Below, piece after piece: positions 24,674 to 33,432 of a stretch of 47,600 bases of DNA (position 1 is the first letter of the stretch; every line of letters starts with the position of its first letter). The DNA lies in assembly GCA_963204745.1 (NCBI GenBank), contig CAUJHF010000038.1:1-47600 (forward strand), written 5' to 3'. The translations under genes were made by a program, and so were the position numbers. Under the pieces are notes generated by a model that ran no database searches, was not told the origin of the DNA, and saw only the letters and a program-made list of their open reading frames with translations. Source of the stretch: Pseudomonadota bacterium (GTDB lineage Bacteria; Pseudomonadota; Gammaproteobacteria; Steroidobacterales; GCA-2729495).

Positions 24674-24881
24674 GCGTTGCCTGCACGTGACTCCGTTCAC
24701 GTTTCCCGACCACGCCAGCCGGCAACTGTGAGCTGGCGCACGCCGCATCAGACATAAAAAACGGATCCTGACCCGGCCTTAACTTAAGGGGATACCGTGC
24801 CTTCGCCCTGTGCGGGAAATTTACCCGGACGGTGGCAATGCACGGCGGGAAACGGTTGCTGATCCGCGGAGACTATTGGTC

Positions 24882-26525
24882 ATGACACAGAACTTTTGGC
24901 GCCGTGGCGCTTTCCTGGGCATCGGCGTTGCCGCACTCGTTGCGGGCTGCGGCACCGTGCAGCAGTTTGACCCGGCCCCGGAACACCTGAAATCGGTCGA
25001 AGGGAACAGGATCATTCCCGCACCGGTCACCCGGTTGCCCACGCCGCCGGCGCCGGTCGCGCAGCCGGTCCAGGAAACCTACACGCTGGTGGTGACTGAC
25101 GTGCCCGTACGCGAAGTGCTGTTTGCGCTGGCCCGCGATGCGGCCATCAATGTGGACATCTCGGGCAACATCGAGGGCAACGTCACGCTCAACGCCGTCA
25201 ACCAGACCCTGCCACAGATACTCGAACGCATCAGCCGGCAGGTCAGCCTCCGTCACAGCATCGAAAACGGCACGCTCGTTGTCACGCCCGACGCGCCGTA
25301 CTGGCGGAACTACCGGGTGGACTACGTGAACCTGGCGCGCGGCAGCGAAGGTGAGGTCACTGTCGCTACCCAGGTCGCCTCTACCGGTGGCAGCGTCGGT
25401 GAAGATTCGCAAAGCGGCGGCGGCACGGAGAGCGCTGACCAGAATATTTCGCGAACCACAGTCAAGAGCACCTCCGATAACAGCTACTGGCAGGTTCTCG
25501 GCAACAACCTGCGCCAGATCGTCACGGGTCAGGCACCCGGTGGCGAAGCGGCAGCTGGCCCTGACCCGGTGGCGGTCAATTCGATTGCCGGTGTCATCAG
25601 CGTTTATGCCAACAGCGTGCAGCAACAGAAAGTCCAGGCCTTTATCGATCAGGTATCGGCGAGCTCAAAACGCCAGGTCCTGATCGAAGTGACCGTCGTG
25701 GAAGTCGAACTCAATGACAGCTACCAGGCTGGCGTCGACTGGTCGCGGGTCTCTGCAAACGGCGGACTTGGCCAGGACGGCATTTCGTTCATCAACACAC
25801 TGACCGGCGGCAATCTTTCCACTGCGCCTGTCTACACCATGAAGTACAACAATTTCGATGCTGACGGCAGTGGCTTCTCCGCCGCTGTGAAGATGCTGTC
25901 GCAGTTTGGCGACACGAAGGTCCTGTCCACGCCGCGCATCATGGCCCTCAATAACCAGACTGCCATGCTCAAGGTGGTCGATGAGCGCGTCTACTTCAGC
26001 CTTTCACAGGACATCGTCGAAGCGTCTGACAACGGGCCGGAACGATCGACCATTACAAGTGAAATCAAGACCGTACCGGTCGGTTTCATCATGAGCGTGA
26101 CGCCGCAGATCAGCGACAACGGCAACGTGAGCATGAATGTGCGCCCGACCATCACGCGCATCCTAGGTTACGTCGTCGACCCTGCTCCCCGCCTCAGCGA
26201 GTTCGGTCAGGATTTCGACAACCTCGTGCCGGAGATACATGTCAGCGAGATCGAATCGTTGCTGGAGGTGGCCGACGGACAGACCGTGGTCATCGGCGGG
26301 CTGATGCAGGACACCAGCCAAAAGAAACGTGACGGCGTGCCATTGCTGTCACGTCTGCCCGGCGTCGGCGACCTGTTCAGCTATCGCGACGATGCGGTCA
26401 ACAAAAGCGAACTGGTGCTGTTCCTGCGCCCGACCGTGATTCGCGGTGCCGGGACCGGCCAGCCAGCGCTGGCGAGTGCCGCTGTACCCCTCAGCACCAC
26501 CGGGAAGCCGGGGGCGACGCCATGA
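24882..26525 (+). CDS. mshL: MSHA-type pilus secretin MshL
   Basis: A 547-aa outer-membrane secretin lipoprotein (LGIGVAALVAGC lipobox). N-terminal domains include ETYTLVVTDVPVREVLFALA and VDISGNIEGNVTLNAVNQTL. A Ser/Gly-rich insertion at about residues 165-190 precedes the secretin core (KRQVLIEVTVVEVELNDSYQ; TKVLSTPRIMALNNQTAMLK; VIGGLMQDTSQKKRDGVPLL then SRLPGVGDLFSYR; SELVLFLRPTVIR). I chose ATG 24882 because upstream residues lack signal character; GGAG lies 10 nt before it. It is the first gene of the pilus locus and forms the gated pore for the pilus. The next gene overlaps it by 4 nt. Confidence 0.9.
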   Translation: MTQNFWRRGAFLGIGVAALVAGCGTVQQFDPAPEHLKSVEGNRIIPAPVTRLPTPPAPVAQPVQETYTLVVTDVPVREVLFALARDAAINVDISGNIEGNVTLNAVNQTLPQILERISRQVSLRHSIENGTLVVTPDAPYWRNYRVDYVNLARGSEGEVTVATQVASTGGSVGEDSQSGGGTESADQNISRTTVKSTSDNSYWQVLGNNLRQIVTGQAPGGEAAAGPDPVAVNSIAGVISVYANSVQQQKVQAFIDQVSASSKRQVLIEVTVVEVELNDSYQAGVDWSRVSANGGLGQDGISFINTLTGGNLSTAPVYTMKYNNFDADGSGFSAAVKMLSQFGDTKVLSTPRIMALNNQTAMLKVVDERVYFSLSQDIVEASDNGPERSTITSEIKTVPVGFIMSVTPQISDNGNVSMNVRPTITRILGYVVDPAPRLSEFGQDFDNLVPEIHVSEIESLLEVADGQTVVIGGLMQDTSQKKRDGVPLLSRLPGVGDLFSYRDDAVNKSELVLFLRPTVIRGAGTGQPALASAAVPLSTTGKPGATP

Positions 26526-27778
26526 GCTCCCTGCTCGACATCCTGCAGAAAAAACCGGCACAGCGTGCAACTGCCGAGGACGTCTTCGCGACGACGTCAG
26601 CAGAGAGTCACATGCAGACCGTCGAGCTGCACCTTGCCGTGGATAATCGCGGCGCTGCGGAAGCGCTGGTGGCGAGCGATGTACATGACAGCGTGCCCGA
26701 ACTCACTGTCGGCCAGCAACAGGCGTCGCAGCCAGCTGAGCAACATCCCGATACCGGGACGGTAGCAGACACCTTTGGCGACGGACCTGGTGATCCGCAG
26801 GACAATACGGCCGATGCGGCCCAATCCTTTGTGGTCAACCAGCGCAGGCAGCGCGTCCGGCGCAACACTTCACTGCTGATCGGCAGCCTGGTACTGATCC
26901 TGCTGGCGGTAACGACGGCCATTTCCATACTCCTGCAATACACGGCAGACCGCGGCGGCGATCAGTCGGTGGTCATCTCGCCAGAAGCGCTTCAGGCCAG
27001 ACCGGCGCAACAGCAAGTCAGCGAAGTGGCAACACCGCAGCCCGTGGTGCGCCCGTTGCGCAAGGAAGTGACCGGCACGCAGACCGCTCCGCCTCCTGCA
27101 TTGGTCGGCAAGGACCCCGACTGGTATGACACGCCAGCTGTTGAGACAGCCGAAACCACGACACAGATAACGATCTCGCGGGGCACTACTGAAAACCCGC
27201 TGTTTCCAAAACTCAGCGAAGCGTGGAACGCCTTCCAGGCTGCTGAATACGCGCATGCCGAGAGCCTCTATCGCGAGGTGCAGGCAGCTGACGCGCGCAA
27301 TGTCGATGCGCTGCTTGGACTGGCGGCGATCGCCTTGCGCAGCGGCCGTGAGCAGGAAGCCCGGTCGCTTTACAAATCAGTGCTCGAAGCCGATCCGAAG
27401 AATTCAGCTGCTGTTGCTGCTCTCTCGACGTTGCCAGCGGGTGCATCAGTCGGTGGCGATACGGGCAATGAAACCCGGCTGAAGAACATGCTCCGCGAGC
27501 AGCCCGACGCCGCCCAGCTGCACTTCGCACTCGGCCTGCAATATGTCGGCGCCGGGCGCTGGCCCGATGCCCAGCAGGCCTTTTTCGAGGCAGTGCGCAA
27601 CGACCCGGTCAATGCCGACTATGCCTATAACCTGGCGGTGAGCCTGGACCAGCTTGGTCAGGGGCCGGCTGCTGCCGCCTACTATGAGCGCGCGCTGACT
27701 CTGGCGAACGACAGTGCGCTGTTTGACGCTGCAGCGGCCCGGCAGCGGCTGGACAGCCTGCGCGCAGCAGCCCGGTAG
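26522..27778 (+). CDS. TPR protein of the pilus locus (MshN-like)
   Basis: 418 aa: a cytoplasmic N-terminus with a low-complexity acidic stretch, one transmembrane helix (TSLLIGSLVLILLAVTTAIS, residues ~118-140), a Pro-rich linker, then three to four tetratricopeptide repeats (FPKLSEAWNAFQAAEYAHAE; ARNVDALLGLAAIALRSGRE; DAAQLHFALGLQYVGAGRWP; VNADYAYNLAVSLDQLGQGP). This matches MshN, a bitopic TPR protein of MSHA loci. It overlaps mshL by 4 nt and precedes the ATPase gene by 11 nt. mshM, which normally lies between mshL and mshN, is missing. Confidence 0.8.
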   Translation: MSSLLDILQKKPAQRATAEDVFATTSAESHMQTVELHLAVDNRGAAEALVASDVHDSVPELTVGQQQASQPAEQHPDTGTVADTFGDGPGDPQDNTADAAQSFVVNQRRQRVRRNTSLLIGSLVLILLAVTTAISILLQYTADRGGDQSVVISPEALQARPAQQQVSEVATPQPVVRPLRKEVTGTQTAPPPALVGKDPDWYDTPAVETAETTTQITISRGTTENPLFPKLSEAWNAFQAAEYAHAESLYREVQAADARNVDALLGLAAIALRSGREQEARSLYKSVLEADPKNSAAVAALSTLPAGASVGGDTGNETRLKNMLREQPDAAQLHFALGLQYVGAGRWPDAQQAFFEAVRNDPVNADYAYNLAVSLDQLGQGPAAAAYYERALTLANDSALFDAAAARQRLDSLRAAAR

Positions 27779-27789
27779 GCCACGTCGTC

Positions 27790-29562
27790 ATGACATCCCC
27801 CACCAGCAAGCCCGGTTCCGGTACCGCACTGGCAGAAGCACAGGCCGGCGAGCGCCGCGGCCCACGCAAGCAGCTTGGCGAATTCCTGGTCGAGAAAGGG
27901 CTGATCACCCCCGACCAGCTGCGGGTCGCGCTCACCGAACAGAAGCAGTCGAATGAACGCATAGGCAAGGTCATCGCCCGCCTGGGCCTCGTCCCCGAGT
28001 CCGTCGTACGCGACATGCTCGCAGAAATGCTCCGCGTCGAGAGTATCGATCTGTCGAAGGTCGTGCCGGACGCCGCGGCAGTCGCGCTGTTGCCCGAGGA
28101 CGCCGCGCGACGCTTTCGCGTACTGCCCGTTGCATTCAACCCGGTGACCCGCATCCTGACCATGGCGATGGCCGATACTTTCGACGTGGTCGCACGCGAC
28201 CAGGTATCGGCAATGCTCGGCGGACAGATCGAGATCCGCACGCTGCTGGCCAGCGAAGCAGAGATCCAGGGCGCAATCGAGAACTTCTACGACAAGGAGC
28301 TGTCGCTGGCAGCGATCCTGCAGGAAATCGATTCACCGGCACCGGGCCGGGGCGCTGTTGCGCGCGGCGCTGACAACCTCACGCAGCCGATGGTGCGCCT
28401 GATCGATGCGCTGCTCGGCGACGCCGTGCGGCGGCGTGCATCGGACGTGCATATCGAGCCCGAGGATGGCTTTGTCCGCGTGCGCTATCGCGTAGACGGT
28501 GTGCTGCACCAGGTCTCGACAGTGCACCGCAAGTTTCTCGCCGCGATCGTGGTGCGCATCAAGGTGATGGCCGGCATGGATATCACCGAAACGCGCGCAC
28601 CCCAGGACGGACACATCGCATTGACGATCGGCGGCCGCCCGGTGGACTTCCGCGTCGCTACCCAGCCGACCATCCACGGTGAAAACATCGTACTGCGCAT
28701 CCTCGACCGGCGCGCCGGCATCGTGCCGCTGGACGGTCTGGGCCTGCCGGACGACCAGCTGACACTGCTGAAGATGCTGCTGGCACGGCCGGAAGGCGTG
28801 ATCCTGGTTACCGGCCCGACCGGCAGCGGCAAGACCACCACGCTGTACTCGATACTGGGCTACCGTAACGACGAATCCGTCAACATCATGACGCTCGAAG
28901 ACCCGGTCGAATATCCCTTCCCGATGATTCGCCAGACTTCCCTGGCCGACGCGGTCAAGCTCGACTTTGCCACCGGCATCCGTTCCCTGATGCGCCAGGA
29001 TCCGGACATCATCCTGGTCGGTGAAATCCGCGACGAAGCGACGGCAGAAATGGCCTTCCGCGCCGCCATGACCGGCCACCAGGTCTATTCCACGCTGCAT
29101 ACAAACTCCGCGCTCGGTGCCATTCCACGACTGCTGGACATCGGCCTGAAGCCTGGCGTGCTCGCCGGCAATATCATCGGCATCGTCGCGCAGCGGCTGG
29201 TCCGGCGATTGTGCCCAGAGTGCAAGGAGGCTTACGAAGCCAGCGACATCGAACGGCGGCTTATTGGAATTGACGCCGCCGCCGAGCTGACCATCTATCG
29301 AAGCAAGGGCTGCAGCCACTGCAATCAGGTCGGTTACCGGGGCCGCATGTCCATCATGGAAATCGTGCGCTTCGACACCGAACTGGACGAAGCTCTGGCA
29401 GGCAACAAGTCGCTGGGTGAACTGCGCGCCATTGCGGTAGCCAGCGGCTTCCGGCCCCTGGCCGACGACGGCATCCGCCGTGTGCTGAGCGGCGACACGA
29501 GCCTCGACGAAATTGCGCGGGTCATCGACCTGACCGAGCGCGCGCTCGGAGCGACACGGTGA
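27790..29562 (+). CDS. mshE: Pilus extension ATPase MshE with c-di-GMP-binding MshEN domain
   Basis: A 590-aa GspE/PilB-type motor ATPase. The N-terminal MshEN domain has two motifs of the c-di-GMP-binding type: LGEFLVEKGLITPDQLRVAL and IGKVIARLGLVPESVVRDML. The C-terminal ATPase has Walker A GPTGSGKT at residues 342-349, the Asp box region IMTLEDPVEYPF, Walker B DPDIILVGEIRD, the His box STLHTNSALGAIPRLLDIG and a zinc tetracysteine (CPECKEA ... GCSHC). It drives pilus assembly from the inner-membrane platform and should respond to c-di-GMP, as known for MshE. It overlaps the platform gene by 4 nt. Confidence 0.94.
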   Translation: MTSPTSKPGSGTALAEAQAGERRGPRKQLGEFLVEKGLITPDQLRVALTEQKQSNERIGKVIARLGLVPESVVRDMLAEMLRVESIDLSKVVPDAAAVALLPEDAARRFRVLPVAFNPVTRILTMAMADTFDVVARDQVSAMLGGQIEIRTLLASEAEIQGAIENFYDKELSLAAILQEIDSPAPGRGAVARGADNLTQPMVRLIDALLGDAVRRRASDVHIEPEDGFVRVRYRVDGVLHQVSTVHRKFLAAIVVRIKVMAGMDITETRAPQDGHIALTIGGRPVDFRVATQPTIHGENIVLRILDRRAGIVPLDGLGLPDDQLTLLKMLLARPEGVILVTGPTGSGKTTTLYSILGYRNDESVNIMTLEDPVEYPFPMIRQTSLADAVKLDFATGIRSLMRQDPDIILVGEIRDEATAEMAFRAAMTGHQVYSTLHTNSALGAIPRLLDIGLKPGVLAGNIIGIVAQRLVRRLCPECKEAYEASDIERRLIGIDAAAELTIYRSKGCSHCNQVGYRGRMSIMEIVRFDTELDEALAGNKSLGELRAIAVASGFRPLADDGIRRVLSGDTSLDEIARVIDLTERALGATR

Positions 29563-30767
29563 CCGCCTTCAACTATCGCGCCGTCGATGCCAGCGGCCGC
29601 ATCTTGCATGGTGAGCTGGCGGCGAACAATGAAACCGAACTCGACACGCGCCTGTTGCAGATCGGGCTGCAGCTGGTGACCTGCCGCCCACTCAGCAGAC
29701 GCCAGATCGGGGCTGCCGGCAAGAAAGTGGACCGGCGCGAACTCATCAATTTCTGCTTCCATCTCGAACAGGCCCATCGCGCCGGCCTGCCGATACTCGA
29801 GGCGCTGCGCGACCTGCGGGACAGCACAGCCAACCCCTCGTTTCGAAACGTGCTCGCCTCGATTTCGCTGGCTGTCGAAGGCGGGAAGAGCCTGTCTGAA
29901 GCGCTGGGCGAGTATCCCGCCACCTTTGACCACGTTTTTGTCGCCCTGGTGCGTGCCGGTGAGCGCTCCGGCGAACTGTCCCAGGTCCTGGCACGGATGA
30001 CGGAGACACTGAAGTGGCAGGATGAGCTGATCTCACAGACAAAGAAGCTCATGCTCTACCCGGCCTTTGTCGGCACCGTGGTGTTCGCCGTGGTGTTCTT
30101 CCTGATGCTCTATGTCGTGCCGCAAATGGGTGCATTCCTGAAAACCATGGGCCAGGACATGCCCCTGCACACCAGAGCACTGATCGCGACTTCCGATGTG
30201 GTTGTCGAGTTCTGGTACCTGCTGCTTGGCGCCCCGATCGTGATGGGGATCGCGGGGAACTGGCTGGTCAGACACGACGCCGGATCACGGCGGGCCTTCG
30301 ACCGCCTGAAACTGCACGTGTGGGTCATCGGACCCATCCTCAGCAAGATCATCATGAGCCGCTTCGTCACCTACTTCCAGATCATGTATGCGTCCGGCAT
30401 CACCATCGTCGATGCACTCAAGACCTCACGTGAACTGGCAGGAAATGTCGTTATCGCCGAAGCCATAGACGAAGTCTCGGCCTATGTCGATGAGGGCAAC
30501 TCGCTGAGCGGCTCGATCGGCCAGGCCGGACTCTTTCCGCCACTCGTCCTGCGCATGGTGAAGATGGGCGAGGACATCGGCAAACTCGATGAAGCGCTGG
30601 AAAACGTCACCTACTTCTATAACCGCGAAGTCAACGAGGCAGTTGACCGCCTGCAGACACTCATCGAGCCGGCAATGACCGTCATCCTCGGACTCATCCT
30701 TGGCTGGGTGATGCTCTCGGTGCTTGGTCCGATCTACGACACCATCGGCAAACTCGGGACCATCTGA
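29559..30767 (+). CDS. mshG: Type IV pilus inner-membrane platform protein MshG
   Basis: A 402-aa GspF/PilC family protein with two repeated cytoplasmic T2SSF domains. The first is RRELINFCFHLEQAHRAGLP with the AGERSGELSQVLARMTETLK block. The second is MSRFVTYFQIMYASGITIVD with RMVKMGEDIGKLDEALENVT. Hydrophobic segments are VGTVVFAVVFFLMLYVVPQM, a central pair, and TVILGLILGWVMLSVLGPIY at the end. It forms the rotor that MshE turns to extract and insert pilins. GTG start at 29559 overlaps mshE. Confidence 0.93.
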   Translation: MTAFNYRAVDASGRILHGELAANNETELDTRLLQIGLQLVTCRPLSRRQIGAAGKKVDRRELINFCFHLEQAHRAGLPILEALRDLRDSTANPSFRNVLASISLAVEGGKSLSEALGEYPATFDHVFVALVRAGERSGELSQVLARMTETLKWQDELISQTKKLMLYPAFVGTVVFAVVFFLMLYVVPQMGAFLKTMGQDMPLHTRALIATSDVVVEFWYLLLGAPIVMGIAGNWLVRHDAGSRRAFDRLKLHVWVIGPILSKIIMSRFVTYFQIMYASGITIVDALKTSRELAGNVVIAEAIDEVSAYVDEGNSLSGSIGQAGLFPPLVLRMVKMGEDIGKLDEALENVTYFYNREVNEAVDRLQTLIEPAMTVILGLILGWVMLSVLGPIYDTIGKLGTI

Positions 30768-30768
30768 C

Positions 30769-32367
30769 ATGCGCGTACAACACGTCATTCATCTCGGCAT
30801 CGACAGCGGTGTGCTGTACACCTGGCATGGTGACAGCTACATGCCGGTCGCCAGCTACTCACCGAGTTCCGGCGAGCCTTCCGCGCTGCTTGCCTTTCTG
30901 CGCCAGAATGGCGGCACCATCTGCATCCTCGCCGACGTACTCGAGGAAGTGTACAGCCGGGACCGGATCGCCAGGCTTGGCCGACGCGACCAGAAAGCCA
31001 TGCTCGAACGCAAGCTCGCACGCGCTTTCCCGCGTACCGAGTTCAGCACGGCAATGGTCCAGGGCCGAGCGACCGACAGCACACAGGGTCAGGATGTCCT
31101 GTTCAGCGCGCTGACCAAACCGGACCATCTCCGCATACTCACCGGGCAGCTGAGCGCTGCGAAGCTGCCGGTCACCGGGATTTGCAGCCCGGCCCTGCTG
31201 AGCCTGCCCGTCCTCGAAAAGCTGCAGGCAAAGACCGCGGACTGCACAGCCGCTGCATTGCTGGTCACGCGCGATCAGGAAGGACGCCTGCGTCTGGCCT
31301 TTTTTCGCGACCGCAAGCTGATCAGCAGCCGCCTGCTGCGCAAGTCGCTGTCGGCGCGTCCGGGTGACATGCTCCACCTGATGCGCCAGCTCGATGAAAG
31401 CGTGCGTTACTTCGACCCCAGCTTCATCGTCAGCGCGACCAACCCGCTCGATGTGTTTCTGCTCGGTGAACCCGCAGCAGCGCAAAAGGATGCAGCTGCA
31501 GCTCGCGGCGGGCACGAAGGCTTTCATCTGCATCCGGCAAGCCTGGACAGCGTAACCGCCGCGCTCGGCGTCCGGGCACAGCTGCGTCCCGGCCAGGCCG
31601 ATCTGCTGTTCATTGAAACCCTGCGCCGCCACGCGCCCGCCGCAAACTACCTGCCGGCCGGCGGACGACAATATTTCCATCTGGGGAAAATCCGCAAATA
31701 CGCACAGACAGCTTGCCTGGTACTCGGCACCACGGCGCTCCTCACCGGCACCTGGAATGGCCTGTCGCTACTGGATACCAAAGTGGAAACACGCGAGGTC
31801 AGCAACTCACTCGACACCGTGACTGCCGGTGTGCAGAACCACTCTGAATATCAGGTTGACAGCGGTATGGATCCGCTGCAGATGCGCCAGGTCGTCAGCG
31901 CCTGGCAGGCGCTCGTAGCCAACCGCACCGAGCCGCGGGAGATTTTCGAACTGGTCAGCCGCGCGGTCGATCAGCAGCCCCGACTGCAGATCGACGCCAT
32001 AGGCTGGTCGCCACTCGCGGCATTCAATCCTGCTCCGGACGAGGACGGCGATGCGCCAACCGACGTGGAGACGGAATCCGGAGACGATGCAGGCACCGGC
32101 ACGCCGACCGCGGGCCGGATCCGCATCACAGTGCGCGGACGTATCGAGCCCTTCGACCGCAGTTACCCGCTGGCCTTTGCCGAAGTTGAAAGTTTCATGA
32201 ACAGCCTGCGCGCAGACCCGCGGGTTGCTTCGGTAAATGCCCGGCAACAGCCGCTGGACATCCGGCCCACCTCAACGCTGAGCGGTGAGGTTTCCCGCGA
32301 GGACAAGGCCGGGGAAGCCACCTTCGCCATCGATATCGTCATGAGGACCGGCAATGACAAGGTCTGA
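30769..32367 (+). CDS. Pilus assembly protein, PilM/PilN- or GspL-like (MshI-type)
   Basis: 532 aa from ATG 30769, two bases after the mshG stop. Residues 1-~300 form a cytoplasmic domain (HVIHLGIDSGVLYTWHGDSY start) resembling the divergent actin-like part of MshI/PilM/GspL. A transmembrane helix lies at about 310-335 (TACLVLGTTALLTGTWNGLS), followed by a periplasmic PilN-like region with an acidic, disordered insert (ENPAPDEDGD-type stretch, about 423-445) and a final beta-alpha-beta domain (GRIRITVRGRIEPFDRSYPL). It would couple the ATPase platform to the secretin. Family placement rests on architecture and position, not on a signature motif. Confidence 0.75.
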   Translation: MRVQHVIHLGIDSGVLYTWHGDSYMPVASYSPSSGEPSALLAFLRQNGGTICILADVLEEVYSRDRIARLGRRDQKAMLERKLARAFPRTEFSTAMVQGRATDSTQGQDVLFSALTKPDHLRILTGQLSAAKLPVTGICSPALLSLPVLEKLQAKTADCTAAALLVTRDQEGRLRLAFFRDRKLISSRLLRKSLSARPGDMLHLMRQLDESVRYFDPSFIVSATNPLDVFLLGEPAAAQKDAAAARGGHEGFHLHPASLDSVTAALGVRAQLRPGQADLLFIETLRRHAPAANYLPAGGRQYFHLGKIRKYAQTACLVLGTTALLTGTWNGLSLLDTKVETREVSNSLDTVTAGVQNHSEYQVDSGMDPLQMRQVVSAWQALVANRTEPREIFELVSRAVDQQPRLQIDAIGWSPLAAFNPAPDEDGDAPTDVETESGDDAGTGTPTAGRIRITVRGRIEPFDRSYPLAFAEVESFMNSLRADPRVASVNARQQPLDIRPTSTLSGEVSREDKAGEATFAIDIVMRTGNDKV

Positions 32368-32980
32368 CCCGGACTGGAGATTTCTGCGTGAGGGCATGCT
32401 GCTGCCGGCACTCTGCCTGCTGGCCGGAGCGGCACTGTGGGGCACCACCACGATATATCGCACGCGTCTGGACAACACGCTGGAGGTGGAACGTCAGGAA
32501 CTGGCCAGCATCGAGCAGGAGCGCAGGGAACTGATCAGCCGGCGCGAGGCGCGCGCGCAGTTTTCAGCCATTTATCGCCAGCTCATCGGGAACGGTATCG
32601 TAGGCCCCGACCAGCGCCTGCAGTGGGTGCAGGCACTCCGCAACAGCGCCGCGACACTTGGCTTGCCCTACCTGCGTTACACGACCGGGCCGCAGGAGGT
32701 TTTTTCAGCACCGTATCTCGTGGCTGGCATCAGCGCCCCGGTATTCGACAGTCCGATGGAGCTGCAGCTGGGCCTCGTACATGAAGCGGATCTGCTGAGG
32801 CTGCTGGACAAACTCGGGGAGGCACCGGGCCTGTTCCATGTGCGTTCCTGCAATATCGAGCGTCTGGAGCGCAACGCTCCGCCGGAAAGCGATCAGGCCA
32901 ATCTCAGCGGCAGCTGCGAGCTGGCCTGGTTTTCCATCCCGTCCGGCACCAGCCTCGCGGCTGTCAACCACGGAGAGTGA
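32354..32980 (+). CDS. PilO/GspM-like (MshJ-type) pilus alignment protein
   Basis: 208 aa with one N-terminal membrane helix (LLPALCLLAGAALWGTTTIY), a short coiled coil (VERQELASIEQERRELISRR) and a periplasmic ferredoxin-like region. This is the standard layout of PilO/GspM/MshJ, which dimerises with the preceding PilN-like subunit. It overlaps that gene by 14 nt. The four Cys or so in the C-terminal half (SCNIERLERNA; GSCELAW) might form a disulfide. Assignment by architecture and context. Confidence 0.75.
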   Translation: MTRSDPDWRFLREGMLLPALCLLAGAALWGTTTIYRTRLDNTLEVERQELASIEQERRELISRREARAQFSAIYRQLIGNGIVGPDQRLQWVQALRNSAATLGLPYLRYTTGPQEVFSAPYLVAGISAPVFDSPMELQLGLVHEADLLRLLDKLGEAPGLFHVRSCNIERLERNAPPESDQANLSGSCELAWFSIPSGTSLAAVNHGE

Positions 32981-33423
32981 TGATGAGCAGCAGCAACCCA
33001 TGTATTTCCGCACGACACGGCACCCTGTGGCCGCTGCTGTCAGCGCTCGGTCTGGTGGTCTGCAACGTGCTCGCTGGCAGTCAGCCGGCTGTTGCACTCG
33101 ATCAGCAAATGTCGACCGGCCTGGGCCGCCTGTTCATGACCGCCGAAGAGCGGCGTGCGCTGGATGCCGCCCGGCCGTTGATCCATCCGGGCGATCCCGA
33201 TGCCGTGGCCAGTGCGCCGATTGGCGGCCGTGTGGTGCTGAATGGCGTACTGAAACGCAGTGACGGACCGCCGGTAGTCTGGATCAACGGCCGCCCGGCA
33301 GCCGGCAAGGATTCACCCGTGCAGATCCGTCGCGGACCCGACACGCAGAATGCGGTAACGCTGCGGGACCCGGCCGACGGCCGCAGCGTGAGGCTCAAAC
33401 CGGGCCAGAGCTGGACCCCCTGA
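32980..33423 (+). CDS. Periplasmic MshK/PilP-like pilus protein
   Basis: About 147 aa. A signal or anchor helix (LWPLLSALGLVVCNVLAGSQ) is followed by a 100-residue periplasmic domain with VVLNGVLKRSDGPPVVWING and QNAVTLRDPADGRSVRLKPG, a small beta domain like that of MshK/GspC-HR/PilP proteins, which link the inner-membrane complex to the secretin. ATG 32980 overlaps the previous stop; ATG 32983 has better spacing (7 nt) from GGAG. The function is inferred from position between the PilO-like and pilin-type genes. Confidence 0.7.
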   Translation: MMSSSNPCISARHGTLWPLLSALGLVVCNVLAGSQPAVALDQQMSTGLGRLFMTAEERRALDAARPLIHPGDPDAVASAPIGGRVVLNGVLKRSDGPPVVWINGRPAAGKDSPVQIRRGPDTQNAVTLRDPADGRSVRLKPGQSWTP

Positions 33424-33432
33424 CGCACGCCC